Positions 12,541 to 21,480 of a stretch of 44,054 nt of DNA are shown piece after piece (position 1 is the stretch's first letter; every line of letters starts with the position of its first letter). The DNA is from an uncultured Pelagibacteraceae bacterium (lineage in GTDB: Bacteria; Pseudomonadota; Alphaproteobacteria; Pelagibacterales; Pelagibacteraceae), in contig CACIBQ010000004.1 in the NCBI GenBank assembly GCA_902584915.1, positions 1-44,054 of the forward strand. The letters are read 5' to 3'. Below the pieces are notes generated by a model. It saw only the letters and a program-made list of their open reading frames with translations. It did no database searches and had not been told where the DNA came from. The position numbers were made by a program, and so were the translations under genes.

Positions 12541-13560
12541 ATGGGAAAATATAAGAAACACATTTTATATTCATTATATTTGATTGCTTTTGTTGCAATG
12601 GTAGTTATTGCATATACAAGTTCAAAATATAAACCAGAAAGTGTTTCAATTTTATTTACAGATTTTTCTTGGTTAGGAAATTGGCCTAAATGGCTAGATC
12701 TTCCTTTAATGCCATACTTAAATGAGGGATTTGATAAACTTATAAGAGAGTATGGAATGTTTTTTGAAGGAATTAATAATTTTCTTCTTGGTCTTTATAC
12801 TCAGATGAAAAATTTCATGGTTGGTCTTCCTTGGCCTTTATTAATGGTAGCAGTAATTGCACTTTGTTATTTTGCAAGCGGAAGAAACATGGGAACAACA
12901 ATTATGGTTGCTTTTTGTGTTTTTTTCCTTGGTTTCCTTAGTCCTAGATATTGGGACAAATGCATTATGACGACATGTATAGTTGTTATTGGAATGTTGC
13001 TTTGTTTATTAATTGGTATTCCAGTGGGAATAATGATGGCAAGAAATAAAAAAGTAAGAAATGCTTTATTGCCTGTTCTAGATTTAATGCAAACTATTCC
13101 TAGTTTCTGTTATTTAATTCCAGGAATTTTGTTGTTTGGTTTAGGAGCAGTACCAGCAATATTTGCAATATTTGTATATGCGGTTCCTCCATTGATAAGA
13201 TTAACAGATCTTGGGATCAGATTAGTTGATAAAGAAGTAATTGAGGCAGCAGAAGCATTTGGAGCAAACAAAAAACAAAAACTATGGGGAGTACAATTGC
13301 CATTAGCTTTACCGAATATTATGCAAGGAATAAACCAATGTACTATGATGGCATTAGCCATGGTTGTGATTGCTTCGATGATAGGAACAAGAGGGATCGG
13401 AGATGAGGTTTTATTAGGATTACAACAACTAAATGTGGGAATGGCAACTGAAGCAGGTATTGCAATTGTTTTATTAGCAATTATATTCGATCGAATTACA
13501 CAATCATATGGAGAAAAAATTCAGGAAAGAACTCATCATAAAAAAGATATAAAATTATAA
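12541..13560 (+). CDS. proW: Glycine betaine/proline-type ABC transporter permease
   Basis: LDLMQTIPSFCYLIPGILLFGLGAVPAIFAIFVYAVPPLIRLTDLGIR; EAAEAFGANKKQKLWGVQLPLALPNI ProW/OpuAB motif. Confidence 0.93.
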   Translation: MGKYKKHILYSLYLIAFVAMVVIAYTSSKYKPESVSILFTDFSWLGNWPKWLDLPLMPYLNEGFDKLIREYGMFFEGINNFLLGLYTQMKNFMVGLPWPLLMVAVIALCYFASGRNMGTTIMVAFCVFFLGFLSPRYWDKCIMTTCIVVIGMLLCLLIGIPVGIMMARNKKVRNALLPVLDLMQTIPSFCYLIPGILLFGLGAVPAIFAIFVYAVPPLIRLTDLGIRLVDKEVIEAAEAFGANKKQKLWGVQLPLALPNIMQGINQCTMMALAMVVIASMIGTRGIGDEVLLGLQQLNVGMATEAGIAIVLLAIIFDRITQSYGEKIQERTHHKKDIKL

Positions 13561-13563
13561 AAT

Positions 13564-14616
13564 ATGAGCAAAATAGAAATAAAAAATGTATATAAAATAT
13601 TTGGCGACCAACCTTCAAAAGTTCTTCCAATGGTTCAAGACGGAGCAACTAAAGAAGAGGTTTTAGAAAAAACAGGACATACTGTTGGACTCGATAATGT
13701 TTCTTTATCTATTGAAGAAGGAGAAACTTTTGTTTGTATGGGTTTATCTGGTTCAGGTAAATCTACACTTATTCGTCATATTAATAGATTAATAGATCCA
13801 ACTTCCGGTGTAGTCTCAGTAGAAGGAACAAATGTAATGGATCTTGATCAAAATAAATTAATTGAGTTTAGAAGACACAAGATGAGTATGGTTTTTCAAA
13901 GATTTGGTTTATTTCCTCATAAAACTGTTCTTGAAAATGTTGGATACGGACTTGAAGTACAAGGACAAAAACTAGAAGAAAGAAATAAAACAGCCATGGA
14001 AAAAATTGAAGCAGTAGGACTAACTGGTTTCGAACACCAATACCCAAATCAATTATCTGGTGGAATGCAACAAAGAGTTGGTTTGGCTAGAGCATTGGCT
14101 ACTAATACTGACATAATGTTAATGGATGAAGCGTTTTCAGCCCTAGACCCCTTAATTAGAAGTGACATGCAAAAACAACTTATAGATCTTCAAAGTGAAT
14201 TAAAAAAAACAATAGTATTCATTACCCATGATTTAGATGAATCGCTAAGATTAGGAGATCATATTGGAATATTAAATGGTGGAAGATTGGTTCAAGTTGG
14301 CACACCAATAGAGATTATTATGAAACCAGCTGACGATTATGTTGAAGCTTTTGTGAAAGATGTAAATCGTGCAAAAGTAATTAAAGCAAAAATAATTATG
14401 AAGCCAGCCAATGTGTCTAACGGAGTTGATAAATCTAATCTTGTTAAAGTTCAAGAAGATCAATTTTTAGATGAATTTTTGCCTAAAGTTGTTTGTTCAA
14501 ATGCAAACTGTGAGGTTGTAGATAAAAGTGGAAATATTAAAGGTTATATTACTCAAAAAGAACTTTCAAAAGCATTAACAAAAGAACATATGGCTAATGC
14601 CGTTAAGTCTTCATAA
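13564..14616 (+). CDS. proV: Glycine betaine/proline-type ABC transporter ATP-binding protein
   Basis: GLSGSGKSTLIRHINRLIDPTSG Walker A, LSGGMQQRVGLARALA signature, LMDEAFSALDPLIR Walker B, C-terminal CBS-like tail. Confidence 0.95.
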   Translation: MSKIEIKNVYKIFGDQPSKVLPMVQDGATKEEVLEKTGHTVGLDNVSLSIEEGETFVCMGLSGSGKSTLIRHINRLIDPTSGVVSVEGTNVMDLDQNKLIEFRRHKMSMVFQRFGLFPHKTVLENVGYGLEVQGQKLEERNKTAMEKIEAVGLTGFEHQYPNQLSGGMQQRVGLARALATNTDIMLMDEAFSALDPLIRSDMQKQLIDLQSELKKTIVFITHDLDESLRLGDHIGILNGGRLVQVGTPIEIIMKPADDYVEAFVKDVNRAKVIKAKIIMKPANVSNGVDKSNLVKVQEDQFLDEFLPKVVCSNANCEVVDKSGNIKGYITQKELSKALTKEHMANAVKSS

Positions 14617-15382
14617 TAAAAAAATCATTATTTCAGCAGGTGCTTCTGGGATTGGATGGGCAACTGCAAAGGTTTGCCTTTCAAAAGGTGCTATTGTTTA
14701 CCTGTGTGATATAGATATTAAATCTTTAAAAAAGGTTAAAAAACATCCGTTAAATAATAAAAAACTTTTTTCTTATGAGTGTGATGCTTCAGATGAATAT
14801 GAAGTTTTAAATTTATTTAATAAAATTAAAAAAAAAACAAATAAAATTGATGCATTAATTAATAATGTTGGAATTGCTGGACCTACAGGAACTTTGGAAA
14901 AATTAAGTTCTGATGACTGGGAAAAAACATTAAAGATTAATGTAATAAGTCATTTTTATTTTACGAAACTGGCTATACCCATGCTGAAAAAAAATAAAAG
15001 TGGATCAATTATAAATATATCTTCAGGTGCAGGTATTATGGGTTTTCCTTTACGCTCTCCATATGCTGCTAGTAAGTGGGCTATTATAGGAATCACAAAA
15101 ACATTAGCTATGGAGTTAGGAAGATATAAAATAAGAGTTAATGCTATTTGCCCTGGAACTATTAAAGGAAATCGAATGGTTAGAGTTATAAGAGATAAAG
15201 CTAAGTTTTTAAAAATTTCAAAAAAAATAGTAGAAAAAGATTTTGTATCTATGGCTTCATTGAATTGTTGGATATATGAGGAAGATATAGGGAAAATGTG
15301 TTCTTTTTTAATTTCAAGTGATGGAGAAAGGATTTCAGGACAAACGATTCCTATAGATGGAAATGCAACTAGGTTGGATTAA
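14597..15382 (+). CDS. SDR-family oxidoreductase
   Basis: IIISAGASGIGWATA, NNVGIAGPTG, SSGAGIMGFPLRSPYAASKWA (YxxxK); 20-nt overlap with proV as annotated (true start could be slightly downstream). Confidence 0.88.
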   Translation: MPLSLHNKKIIISAGASGIGWATAKVCLSKGAIVYLCDIDIKSLKKVKKHPLNNKKLFSYECDASDEYEVLNLFNKIKKKTNKIDALINNVGIAGPTGTLEKLSSDDWEKTLKINVISHFYFTKLAIPMLKKNKSGSIINISSGAGIMGFPLRSPYAASKWAIIGITKTLAMELGRYKIRVNAICPGTIKGNRMVRVIRDKAKFLKISKKIVEKDFVSMASLNCWIYEEDIGKMCSFLISSDGERISGQTIPIDGNATRLD

Positions 15383-15384
15383 TT

Positions 15385-15819
15385 TTATAAAGAATTAATT
15401 AAATCTGGTGCAATTTTTTTTGACTTTGCAGAAAATCTTATTTTTTTAATTGCTTCAAGATTAGATTTATCACCACCAACAACTATAAAACCTATCATTC
15501 CCATATTTTTATGAGGTGTGCACCAATAAGCATATATTCCAGGTATTTTGAAGGTATATTCAGCATCTACATTATATTTAGTTTTAAATTTATCTACTCC
15601 TTCTGGTACTCCACCTTTAATAAATTCTACGTTATGACCTTTGTCAGTGGCTTTCCAAAATATCGTGTCTCCAACATTTATTTTAACAACTTTTTTTGAG
15701 TAAACCATCGACTCATTTCCTTGTTTATTTAGCATTTCTATAGTTTCATTCGCTGCAAAAGCGTTTAATGAAAAAATAGTTAAAATAATTGAGTAAGCTA
15801 AGTATTTTATTAATTTCAT
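15385..15819 (-). CDS. Pseudoazurin-like blue copper protein
   Basis: Signal peptide; GHNVEFIKGGVPEG and YWCTPHKNMGMIGFIVVG copper ligands (H, C-xx-H-xxxx-M). Confidence 0.88.
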   Translation of the reverse strand: MKLIKYLAYSIILTIFSLNAFAANETIEMLNKQGNESMVYSKKVVKINVGDTIFWKATDKGHNVEFIKGGVPEGVDKFKTKYNVDAEYTFKIPGIYAYWCTPHKNMGMIGFIVVGGDKSNLEAIKKIRFSAKSKKIAPDLINSL

Positions 15820-15875
15820 ATTAAATATTTTTTTGTAAAATTCATATTGATTATCTAATAATTAAAATTATTTTA

Positions 15876-15902
15876 TCAACTTGATAAGGTGGAGCAAGTT
15901 GA
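15876..15902. repeat. Inverted repeat TCAACTTG-N11-CAAGTTGA upstream of the pseudoazurin-like gene
   Basis: Perfect 8-bp arms read directly from sequence. Confidence 0.5.
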
Positions 15903-15928
15903 CACAGTTTATCTGCAGCTTATTAAAT

Positions 15929-16816
15929 TTATTTATAATTTTTAAGTTTAAGTTTTTCTCTTGTTTCGGCAGGAGTCATTATTGACACACCAAGATCTGT
16001 CACAATTCTAATTGCTTTTTCTACTAATTGAGCGTTTGTGGCTAACTTTCCTTTTTCTAAATATAAGTTATCTTCAAGTCCTACTCTGGGGTTTCCTCCC
16101 ATGATTACAGTTTGAGCTACAAATGGCATTTCGTTTTTTGAAATTGCAAAACCTGACCAAATACCTTCTTTTGGCATTACGTCTTTCATAGCTTGCATTG
16201 CTAGAGGTGTCGCTGGAGCTCCCCAAGGTATACCTAAACACATCTGAAACATAGGAGGATCATTTAATAAACCTTCTTTGTACAGCTGGGCCCCAAACCA
16301 CATATTACCTAAGTCAAAGGCTTCTATTTCGGGTTTGACATTTATTTCTTGTAATCTTTTAGCTGCTTTTCTTAAATCATTTGGAGTGTTGACTGTAATA
16401 ACAGAGCCGTCTCCAAAGTTTAAAGTTCCACAATCAAGAGTACAAATTTCAGGTAAAAATTTTTCAGCATTTGCAATCCTTTCCATTACATTTGCCATAT
16501 CTGTCATTGGGCCAAATTCTAAAGGATTGTCCCCTTGTCCTATATCTAGGTCACCACCCATTCCTGTTGTTAAATTCAAAACAACATCTGTATCACTTGA
16601 TCGAATTCTATCGACAACCTCTTTATATAATTCTAATCTTCTACTTGGACGTCCATCTTCCTCTCTTACATGGATATGAGCAATAGCGGCACCTGCTTTA
16701 GCAGCTTCAATAGCGGCTGTTGCAATTTGTTCAGGAGTTTTTGGCAAATCTGGGTGTTTAGAAGCTGTGTCACCAGAACCCGTTACAGCGCAAGATATAA
16801 ATACTTTATTGTTCAT
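15929..16816 (-). CDS. BKACE family (3-keto-5-aminohexanoate cleavage enzyme-like), candidate 3-dehydrocarnitine:acetyl-CoA cleavage enzyme
   Basis: FISCAVTGSGDTASKHPDLPKTPEQIATAAIEAAKAGAAIAHIHVREEDGRPSR...; C-terminal GGNPRVGLEDNLYLEKGKLATNAQLVEKA. Confidence 0.88.
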   Translation of the reverse strand: MNNKVFISCAVTGSGDTASKHPDLPKTPEQIATAAIEAAKAGAAIAHIHVREEDGRPSRRLELYKEVVDRIRSSDTDVVLNLTTGMGGDLDIGQGDNPLEFGPMTDMANVMERIANAEKFLPEICTLDCGTLNFGDGSVITVNTPNDLRKAAKRLQEINVKPEIEAFDLGNMWFGAQLYKEGLLNDPPMFQMCLGIPWGAPATPLAMQAMKDVMPKEGIWSGFAISKNEMPFVAQTVIMGGNPRVGLEDNLYLEKGKLATNAQLVEKAIRIVTDLGVSIMTPAETREKLKLKNYK

Positions 16817-16850
16817 TTTAATTATTAGATTTATACTATCAAATTAAGTC

Positions 16851-17333
16851 TTGGGAAATAAAAATATGTCAATACATGTTTCAAATCAAATAATCAAATC
16901 GGAGTGGACAGATTATAATAACCACCTCAACATGGCCTACTATGTATTAATTTTTGATGTAGCTTGGGAAGTTATATTAAAAAAATTTAATATGGGAGAA
17001 GACTCTGCTAAAACTAGTGGCATGAGCACAATGGTGGTTGAAACTAATACTACGTATGACAACGAAATCAAAGAAGGTGATGAGGTAGAAATACTATTAA
17101 CTTATTTCGACCATGATAAAAAAAGACTTCATTTCAAATTAGAAATGATTGAAAAAAATACAAAAAAACTTTCATCAACTATTGAAATGCTTTCTCTTCA
17201 TGTAGATTTAAATAAAAGAAAAGTAGCTGAGTTTAATGAAGAAAGAACAAAACTTATGGATACTTTTATTATTGAAAATAAAGCAAAATTTAAAAGTGAT
17301 AATTTAAAATTTACAGATAAACTAAAAAAATAA
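16851..17333 (+). CDS. 4-hydroxybenzoyl-CoA/acyl-CoA thioesterase-like protein (candidate betainyl-CoA thioesterase)
   Basis: WTDYNNHLNMAYYVLIFDVAWEVIL hotdog thioesterase motif; divergent from BKACE. Confidence 0.75.
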   Translation: MGNKNMSIHVSNQIIKSEWTDYNNHLNMAYYVLIFDVAWEVILKKFNMGEDSAKTSGMSTMVVETNTTYDNEIKEGDEVEILLTYFDHDKKRLHFKLEMIEKNTKKLSSTIEMLSLHVDLNKRKVAEFNEERTKLMDTFIIENKAKFKSDNLKFTDKLKK

Positions 17334-17334
17334 T

Positions 17335-18162
17335 ATGGAAATAAATTTATTGTCAGGAGCATTAGGAGCTGAAGTAAGAGGTATAAACTTAAAAGACTCT
17401 TCATATAAAAACTGGAAAATTATTAACAACTTAATGCTTGAACACAAAGTTCTTTTTTTTAGGAATCAAGATATTACTTCCGAAGAACAAATTAATTTAG
17501 CTAAAAAGTTTGGCCCGTTAGAAAAACATGTATATGTTAAAAGCTTAAAAGGTTATCCAGAAATTATTAGAATAATTAAAGGAGCAGATGAAAAGCACCA
17601 GTGGGGGGAAACATGGCATACGGATGTAAGTTATAATCCTAAACCAACAAAGGTAATAATTTTAAGATCAAGAAAAATTCCTCCAGTAGGTGGGGATACA
17701 ATGTTTTCAAATATGGAAACTGCTTACGAAACGCTTGATGAGGAAATTAAAAAGAAAATTGAAGGAAAAAAAGCAATCCATAGTTCTTTGGGTGCAGCTG
17801 CTTTTGTAGATAAATATAAAGAAATGGAAGGCAATGGAAATTTAGATGAATATTCTAATGAACATCCAATAGTTAGGATTCACCCTGAAACAAATAAAAA
17901 AATTCTTTATGTTAATTCTATGTATACAAAAAGAATTGTTGGCATGGACAAAAATGAAAGCGATGAAATTTTAAAAATAATTTTTGAGCACCAAGAAAGA
18001 TTGGATTTCACATGTAGATTTAAGTGGACAGAAAATGCAGTTGCTATTTGGGATAATAGAAGTACTCAACATCAGGGTCTAACTGATTTTTTTCCAGGTA
18101 GAGGTCTCGGACATGAAAGAATTATGGATAGAATCGCAATTGAAGGAGATTTTCCTCACTAA
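17335..18162 (+). CDS. TauD/TfdA-family Fe(II)/2OG dioxygenase
   Basis: GAEVRGINL, VLFFRNQDIT, WHTDVSYNPKPTKVIIL (HxD), ATP-independent distal His region WDNRSTQHQG, R in RGLGHERIM. Confidence 0.88.
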   Translation: MEINLLSGALGAEVRGINLKDSSYKNWKIINNLMLEHKVLFFRNQDITSEEQINLAKKFGPLEKHVYVKSLKGYPEIIRIIKGADEKHQWGETWHTDVSYNPKPTKVIILRSRKIPPVGGDTMFSNMETAYETLDEEIKKKIEGKKAIHSSLGAAAFVDKYKEMEGNGNLDEYSNEHPIVRIHPETNKKILYVNSMYTKRIVGMDKNESDEILKIIFEHQERLDFTCRFKWTENAVAIWDNRSTQHQGLTDFFPGRGLGHERIMDRIAIEGDFPH

Positions 18163-18166
18163 GTTA

Positions 18167-18703
18167 ATGGATATAACTGAAAAAATTATAAGTAATTTTA
18201 AAAACAACAAATCGCTCTATATCGGAGAAAAAGTCACAATCGCTGAACACATGATTCAATCAGCAATGATGGCTGAAAAATCTAAATCAAAAAATAATCT
18301 AATTTGTTCTTGCTTACTACATGATTATGGACATTTTATTTTAGATGACCCAGAAGAACTAGTTAAAAAAAATAAAGACGGAAAGCATGAAGATATTGGT
18401 TATGAATATTTAAAAAAATTTTTTAAAAGAGAAGTGGTGGAACCTATCAAGTACCATGTTTTGGCTAAAAGGTATCTTGCAAGAAATAAAAAGTATTATA
18501 ATAGACTTTCAGAAGCATCAGTACTAAGTCTTAAACTACAAGGAGGACTTTTAAATAGTAGAGACGCTAAATCATTTGAAAAAGAAGAATTCTTTAAAGA
18601 TTCCATTAAACTTAGAAAATTTGATGAAGCTGCAAAAAAAGTGGGTGTCAAAATTAAAGATATCATTGACTATAAAGATTTACTAAAATCTTCTCTTAAA
18701 TGA
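18167..18703 (+). CDS. HD-domain mixed-valent diiron oxygenase candidate, PhnZ/TmpB-like
   Basis: YIGEKVTIAEHMIQSAMMAE, CLLHDYGH, HEDIGYEYLKKFF, YHVLAKRYLA, YYNRLSEASVLSLKLQGG: co-linear with PhnZ motifs YIGE...EH, LLHDLGH, HEKVGADYL, GHVAAKRYL, LSDASRKTLEYQGG. ORF track starts at 18113, but in-frame ATG at 18167 just after the TauD stop is more likely. Confidence 0.8.
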   Translation: MDITEKIISNFKNNKSLYIGEKVTIAEHMIQSAMMAEKSKSKNNLICSCLLHDYGHFILDDPEELVKKNKDGKHEDIGYEYLKKFFKREVVEPIKYHVLAKRYLARNKKYYNRLSEASVLSLKLQGGLLNSRDAKSFEKEEFFKDSIKLRKFDEAAKKVGVKIKDIIDYKDLLKSSLK

Positions 18704-20283
18704 ATTACGATTATTTAATTGTTGGTGCAGGGTCAGCAGGATGTGTTCTCGCAAATAGATTGTCTGAAAATAATAATCATAAAGTTGCAATTTTTGAAGC
18801 TGGTGGATCAAGTGATATTTGGAAAGTTAAGATGCCACTTGCACTTCTATACACCATGCATGATCCAAAATATAATTGGAAATATTATTCAGAACCTGAA
18901 CCTTACTTAAATAATAGAAGAATATTTTGTCCAAGAGGAAAAATGATTGGTGGATGTTCTTCTCATAATGGAATGGTTTTTGTTAGAGGAAATAAAGATG
19001 ACTATACAAGATGGGAAAGCTTTGGTTTAAAAAATTGGTCTTATGAAAAAGTACTACCCTATTTTAAAAAAATTGAAACATGGTCCGAAGGTGAAAGTCA
19101 ATACAGAGGTTCATTGGGTCCTCTACCAGTAAATTTATCTAAAAATTCTAACCCTTTATTTAAAGCTTTTATTGATGCAGCTGGTGAAGCTGGTCACAAA
19201 ATAAATATTGATATGAATGGTGAAGAACAAGAAGGTATTGGGATGTTTGACACTACAATGCATCAAGGTGAAAGAGCTGGGGTTGCAAAATTCTATTTAA
19301 ATCCAGTAAAAAATAGAAAGAATTTAGATATTTTAAAGAATTCATTTGTAGAAAAAATATTATTTGATGGAAAAAAAGCTGTAGGTCTACAAGTTAAAAT
19401 TAAAAATAAAGTTCAAAAAATTTTTGCAAATAAAGAAGTACTTTTAAGTGGTGGAGCTATCAATTCACCACAATTATTATTATTATCAGGAATTGGAGAT
19501 GCTAATCATCTTAAAGATAATGGAATAGAAGTTGTAAATGATGTTAAGGGTGTTGGAAAAAATTTACAAGATCATTTAGAAACTTATATTCAACAAGAAT
19601 GTAAAACGCCCAATACTTTATATACATATACAAAACTAATTCCTAAAGTATTAGCTGGTATTCAATGGTTTATGTTTAAAACAGGTCCGTGCTCTAAGTC
19701 ATTTTTAGAAGCGGGTGGATTTGCAAAGTCTTCTCCTGAAAGAAAAGTCGCAAATATTCAGTTTCATTTCTTTCCATCTTTTGTAATTAATCATGGTTTA
19801 GTTAATCCTGATACTCATGGTTATCAATTACACGCTAGTCCAAATCATCCAAAAAGTAGAGGACATATTACTCTTAATTCATCTGATCCTTATGAATATC
19901 CTAAAATATTATTTAACTATCTTCAGGATGAAGAAGATCTAAAACAAACAAGAGAGTGCATTCATGTTGCAAGAAAAATTTTATCTCAGCCTGCTTTAGC
20001 CGAACATGCAGGAAAAGAAGTTGGTCCAGGAAAAGAGGCTCAATCAGATGATGAATTAAATGAATATATTAGATCAAAAGCAGATACAGCTTATCATCCA
20101 TGTGGAACTTGCAAAATGGGAGTTGATGATATGGCAGTAGTAGACGAAAATTTAAAAGTAAAAGGTATTCAAAACTTAAGAGTTATTGATGCATCTGTCA
20201 TTCCTGAAATCCCAAGTGCTAACTTAAACGCACCTACATTAATGATTGCTGAAAAAAGTGCAGACTATATATTAAATACTTAA
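18700..20283 (+). CDS. GMC-family oxidoreductase, choline dehydrogenase-like
   Basis: YLIVGAGSAGCVLANRLSE, RGKMIGGCSSHNGMVFVRG, SGGAINSPQLLLLSGIGD, DTAYHPCGTCKMG. Confidence 0.9.
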   Translation: MNYDYLIVGAGSAGCVLANRLSENNNHKVAIFEAGGSSDIWKVKMPLALLYTMHDPKYNWKYYSEPEPYLNNRRIFCPRGKMIGGCSSHNGMVFVRGNKDDYTRWESFGLKNWSYEKVLPYFKKIETWSEGESQYRGSLGPLPVNLSKNSNPLFKAFIDAAGEAGHKINIDMNGEEQEGIGMFDTTMHQGERAGVAKFYLNPVKNRKNLDILKNSFVEKILFDGKKAVGLQVKIKNKVQKIFANKEVLLSGGAINSPQLLLLSGIGDANHLKDNGIEVVNDVKGVGKNLQDHLETYIQQECKTPNTLYTYTKLIPKVLAGIQWFMFKTGPCSKSFLEAGGFAKSSPERKVANIQFHFFPSFVINHGLVNPDTHGYQLHASPNHPKSRGHITLNSSDPYEYPKILFNYLQDEEDLKQTRECIHVARKILSQPALAEHAGKEVGPGKEAQSDDELNEYIRSKADTAYHPCGTCKMGVDDMAVVDENLKVKGIQNLRVIDASVIPEIPSANLNAPTLMIAEKSADYILNT

Positions 20284-20301
20284 ATTAATTATTTTATTAG
20301 T

Positions 20302-21411
20302 ATGAAAAAAACTATTGTAAGCAGTTGGAACGAGTGGGATCCTTTAAAACATGTAATTGTTGGTAGAGCAGATAATTGCTGCATACCTGCACCTGAACCT
20401 GCTGTAGATGTAAAAATTCCACCAGACTCAGTTATGAAGGGAAAACATGGGAGAAGAACTCAAGATTCTATTGATAAAGCAAATGAGCTTTTAGATAAAT
20501 TTGTAAAAACATTAGAGGGTAGAGGAATAAGGGTAGATAGACCAACGCCATTAAAATTTGATGAAAAAATTGCAACACCAGATTGGAAAGCAGAACACAT
20601 GTTTGGATGTATGCCATCCAGAGATGTAATTATTACTGTTGGTAAAGAAATGTTAGAAGCAACTATGAGCTTTCGATGCCGATGGTTTGAATATTTAGCT
20701 TATAGACCATTGATACAACAATACTTTATGGAAGATCCAGGTATGAAACATGAGTCTGCTCCTAAACCTAGATTAACAGATAAAGATTATCATAAAAATT
20801 ATTTGTCTGATGAAGTAAGTATTGAACAACGACTGGAATGGGCAGAAAAAAAATATTTTGTAACAACTGAAGAAGAGCCTCTCTTCGATGCAGCTGATAT
20901 TTTAAGATTTGGTAAAGACTTAATTGTTCAACATGGTTTTACAACAAATTTAAAAGGAATAGATTGGTTAAAAAGACATTTTCCTGATCACCGTGTACAT
21001 ACTGTAAATTTTCCAGGCGATCCTTACCCAATACATATTGATGCAACTTTTACACCTATCAAACCTGGTCTAATATTAAATAACCCTGTAAGAAAACTTC
21101 CTAAAGAACAAAGAAAACTTTTTGAGGATAATGGCTGGGAAATTATTGAAGCGGCACAACCAGCACATAACTCTCCTCCTCCTCTAACTTATTATTCAAT
21201 ATGGTTATCAATGAATATTTTAGTTTTAGATCCAAAAACAGTATGTGTGGAGAAAAGTGAAGTATATCAAGCTGAACAACTTGACAAACTAGGTATGGAA
21301 GTTTTACCTGTAGATTTCAGAGAAGCTTATGGCTTTGGTGGAAGTTTGCATTGTAGTACAACAGATGTTTTTAGAGAAGGAAGTTTACAAGATTATTTTC
21401 CCAAACAATAA
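20302..21411 (+). CDS. Arginine:glycine amidinotransferase (AGAT)-like protein
   Basis: FDAADILRFGKDLIVQ, YPIHIDATF (His), LSMNILVLD, GFGGSLHCSTTDVFREGSLQDYF (Cys), co-linear with eukaryotic GATM motifs FDAADFIRAGRDIFAQ / PMHIDATF / [20 protein letters not shown]. Confidence 0.85.
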   Translation: MKKTIVSSWNEWDPLKHVIVGRADNCCIPAPEPAVDVKIPPDSVMKGKHGRRTQDSIDKANELLDKFVKTLEGRGIRVDRPTPLKFDEKIATPDWKAEHMFGCMPSRDVIITVGKEMLEATMSFRCRWFEYLAYRPLIQQYFMEDPGMKHESAPKPRLTDKDYHKNYLSDEVSIEQRLEWAEKKYFVTTEEEPLFDAADILRFGKDLIVQHGFTTNLKGIDWLKRHFPDHRVHTVNFPGDPYPIHIDATFTPIKPGLILNNPVRKLPKEQRKLFEDNGWEIIEAAQPAHNSPPPLTYYSIWLSMNILVLDPKTVCVEKSEVYQAEQLDKLGMEVLPVDFREAYGFGGSLHCSTTDVFREGSLQDYFPKQ

Positions 21412-21429
21412 CTAACGGAAGTTATTTTA

Positions 21430-21471
21430 AGAGATCAATTATTTTATCTCTATCACAACAAATTTGTGATA
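21430..21471 (+). promoter_or_regulatory. Two adjacent small hairpins immediately 5' of a DMT transporter gene
   Basis: AGAGAT-N10-ATCTCT (21430-21451) and TATCACAA-CAAAT-TTGTGATA (21451-21471), followed by ATAGGAGCGA-ATG. Confidence 0.4.
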
Positions 21472-21480
21472 TAGGAGCGA

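Noticed and set aside
18113-18166. N-terminal extension of the HD-domain ORF as listed in the ORF track
   Set aside because: The extension overlaps the TauD coding region; an in-frame ATG at 18167 right after the TauD stop gives a PhnZ-like N-terminus.
18719-18910. 63-aa ORF inside the GMC oxidoreductase gene
   Set aside because: Out-of-frame ORF in a confidently assigned CDS; no independent support.
21430-21471. Guanidine-II (mini-ykkC) riboswitch, suggested by two hairpins near an AGAT-like gene and a transporter
   Set aside because: The loops lack the expected ACGR sequences and the stems are AT-rich, so I only report the hairpins as unexplained structure.
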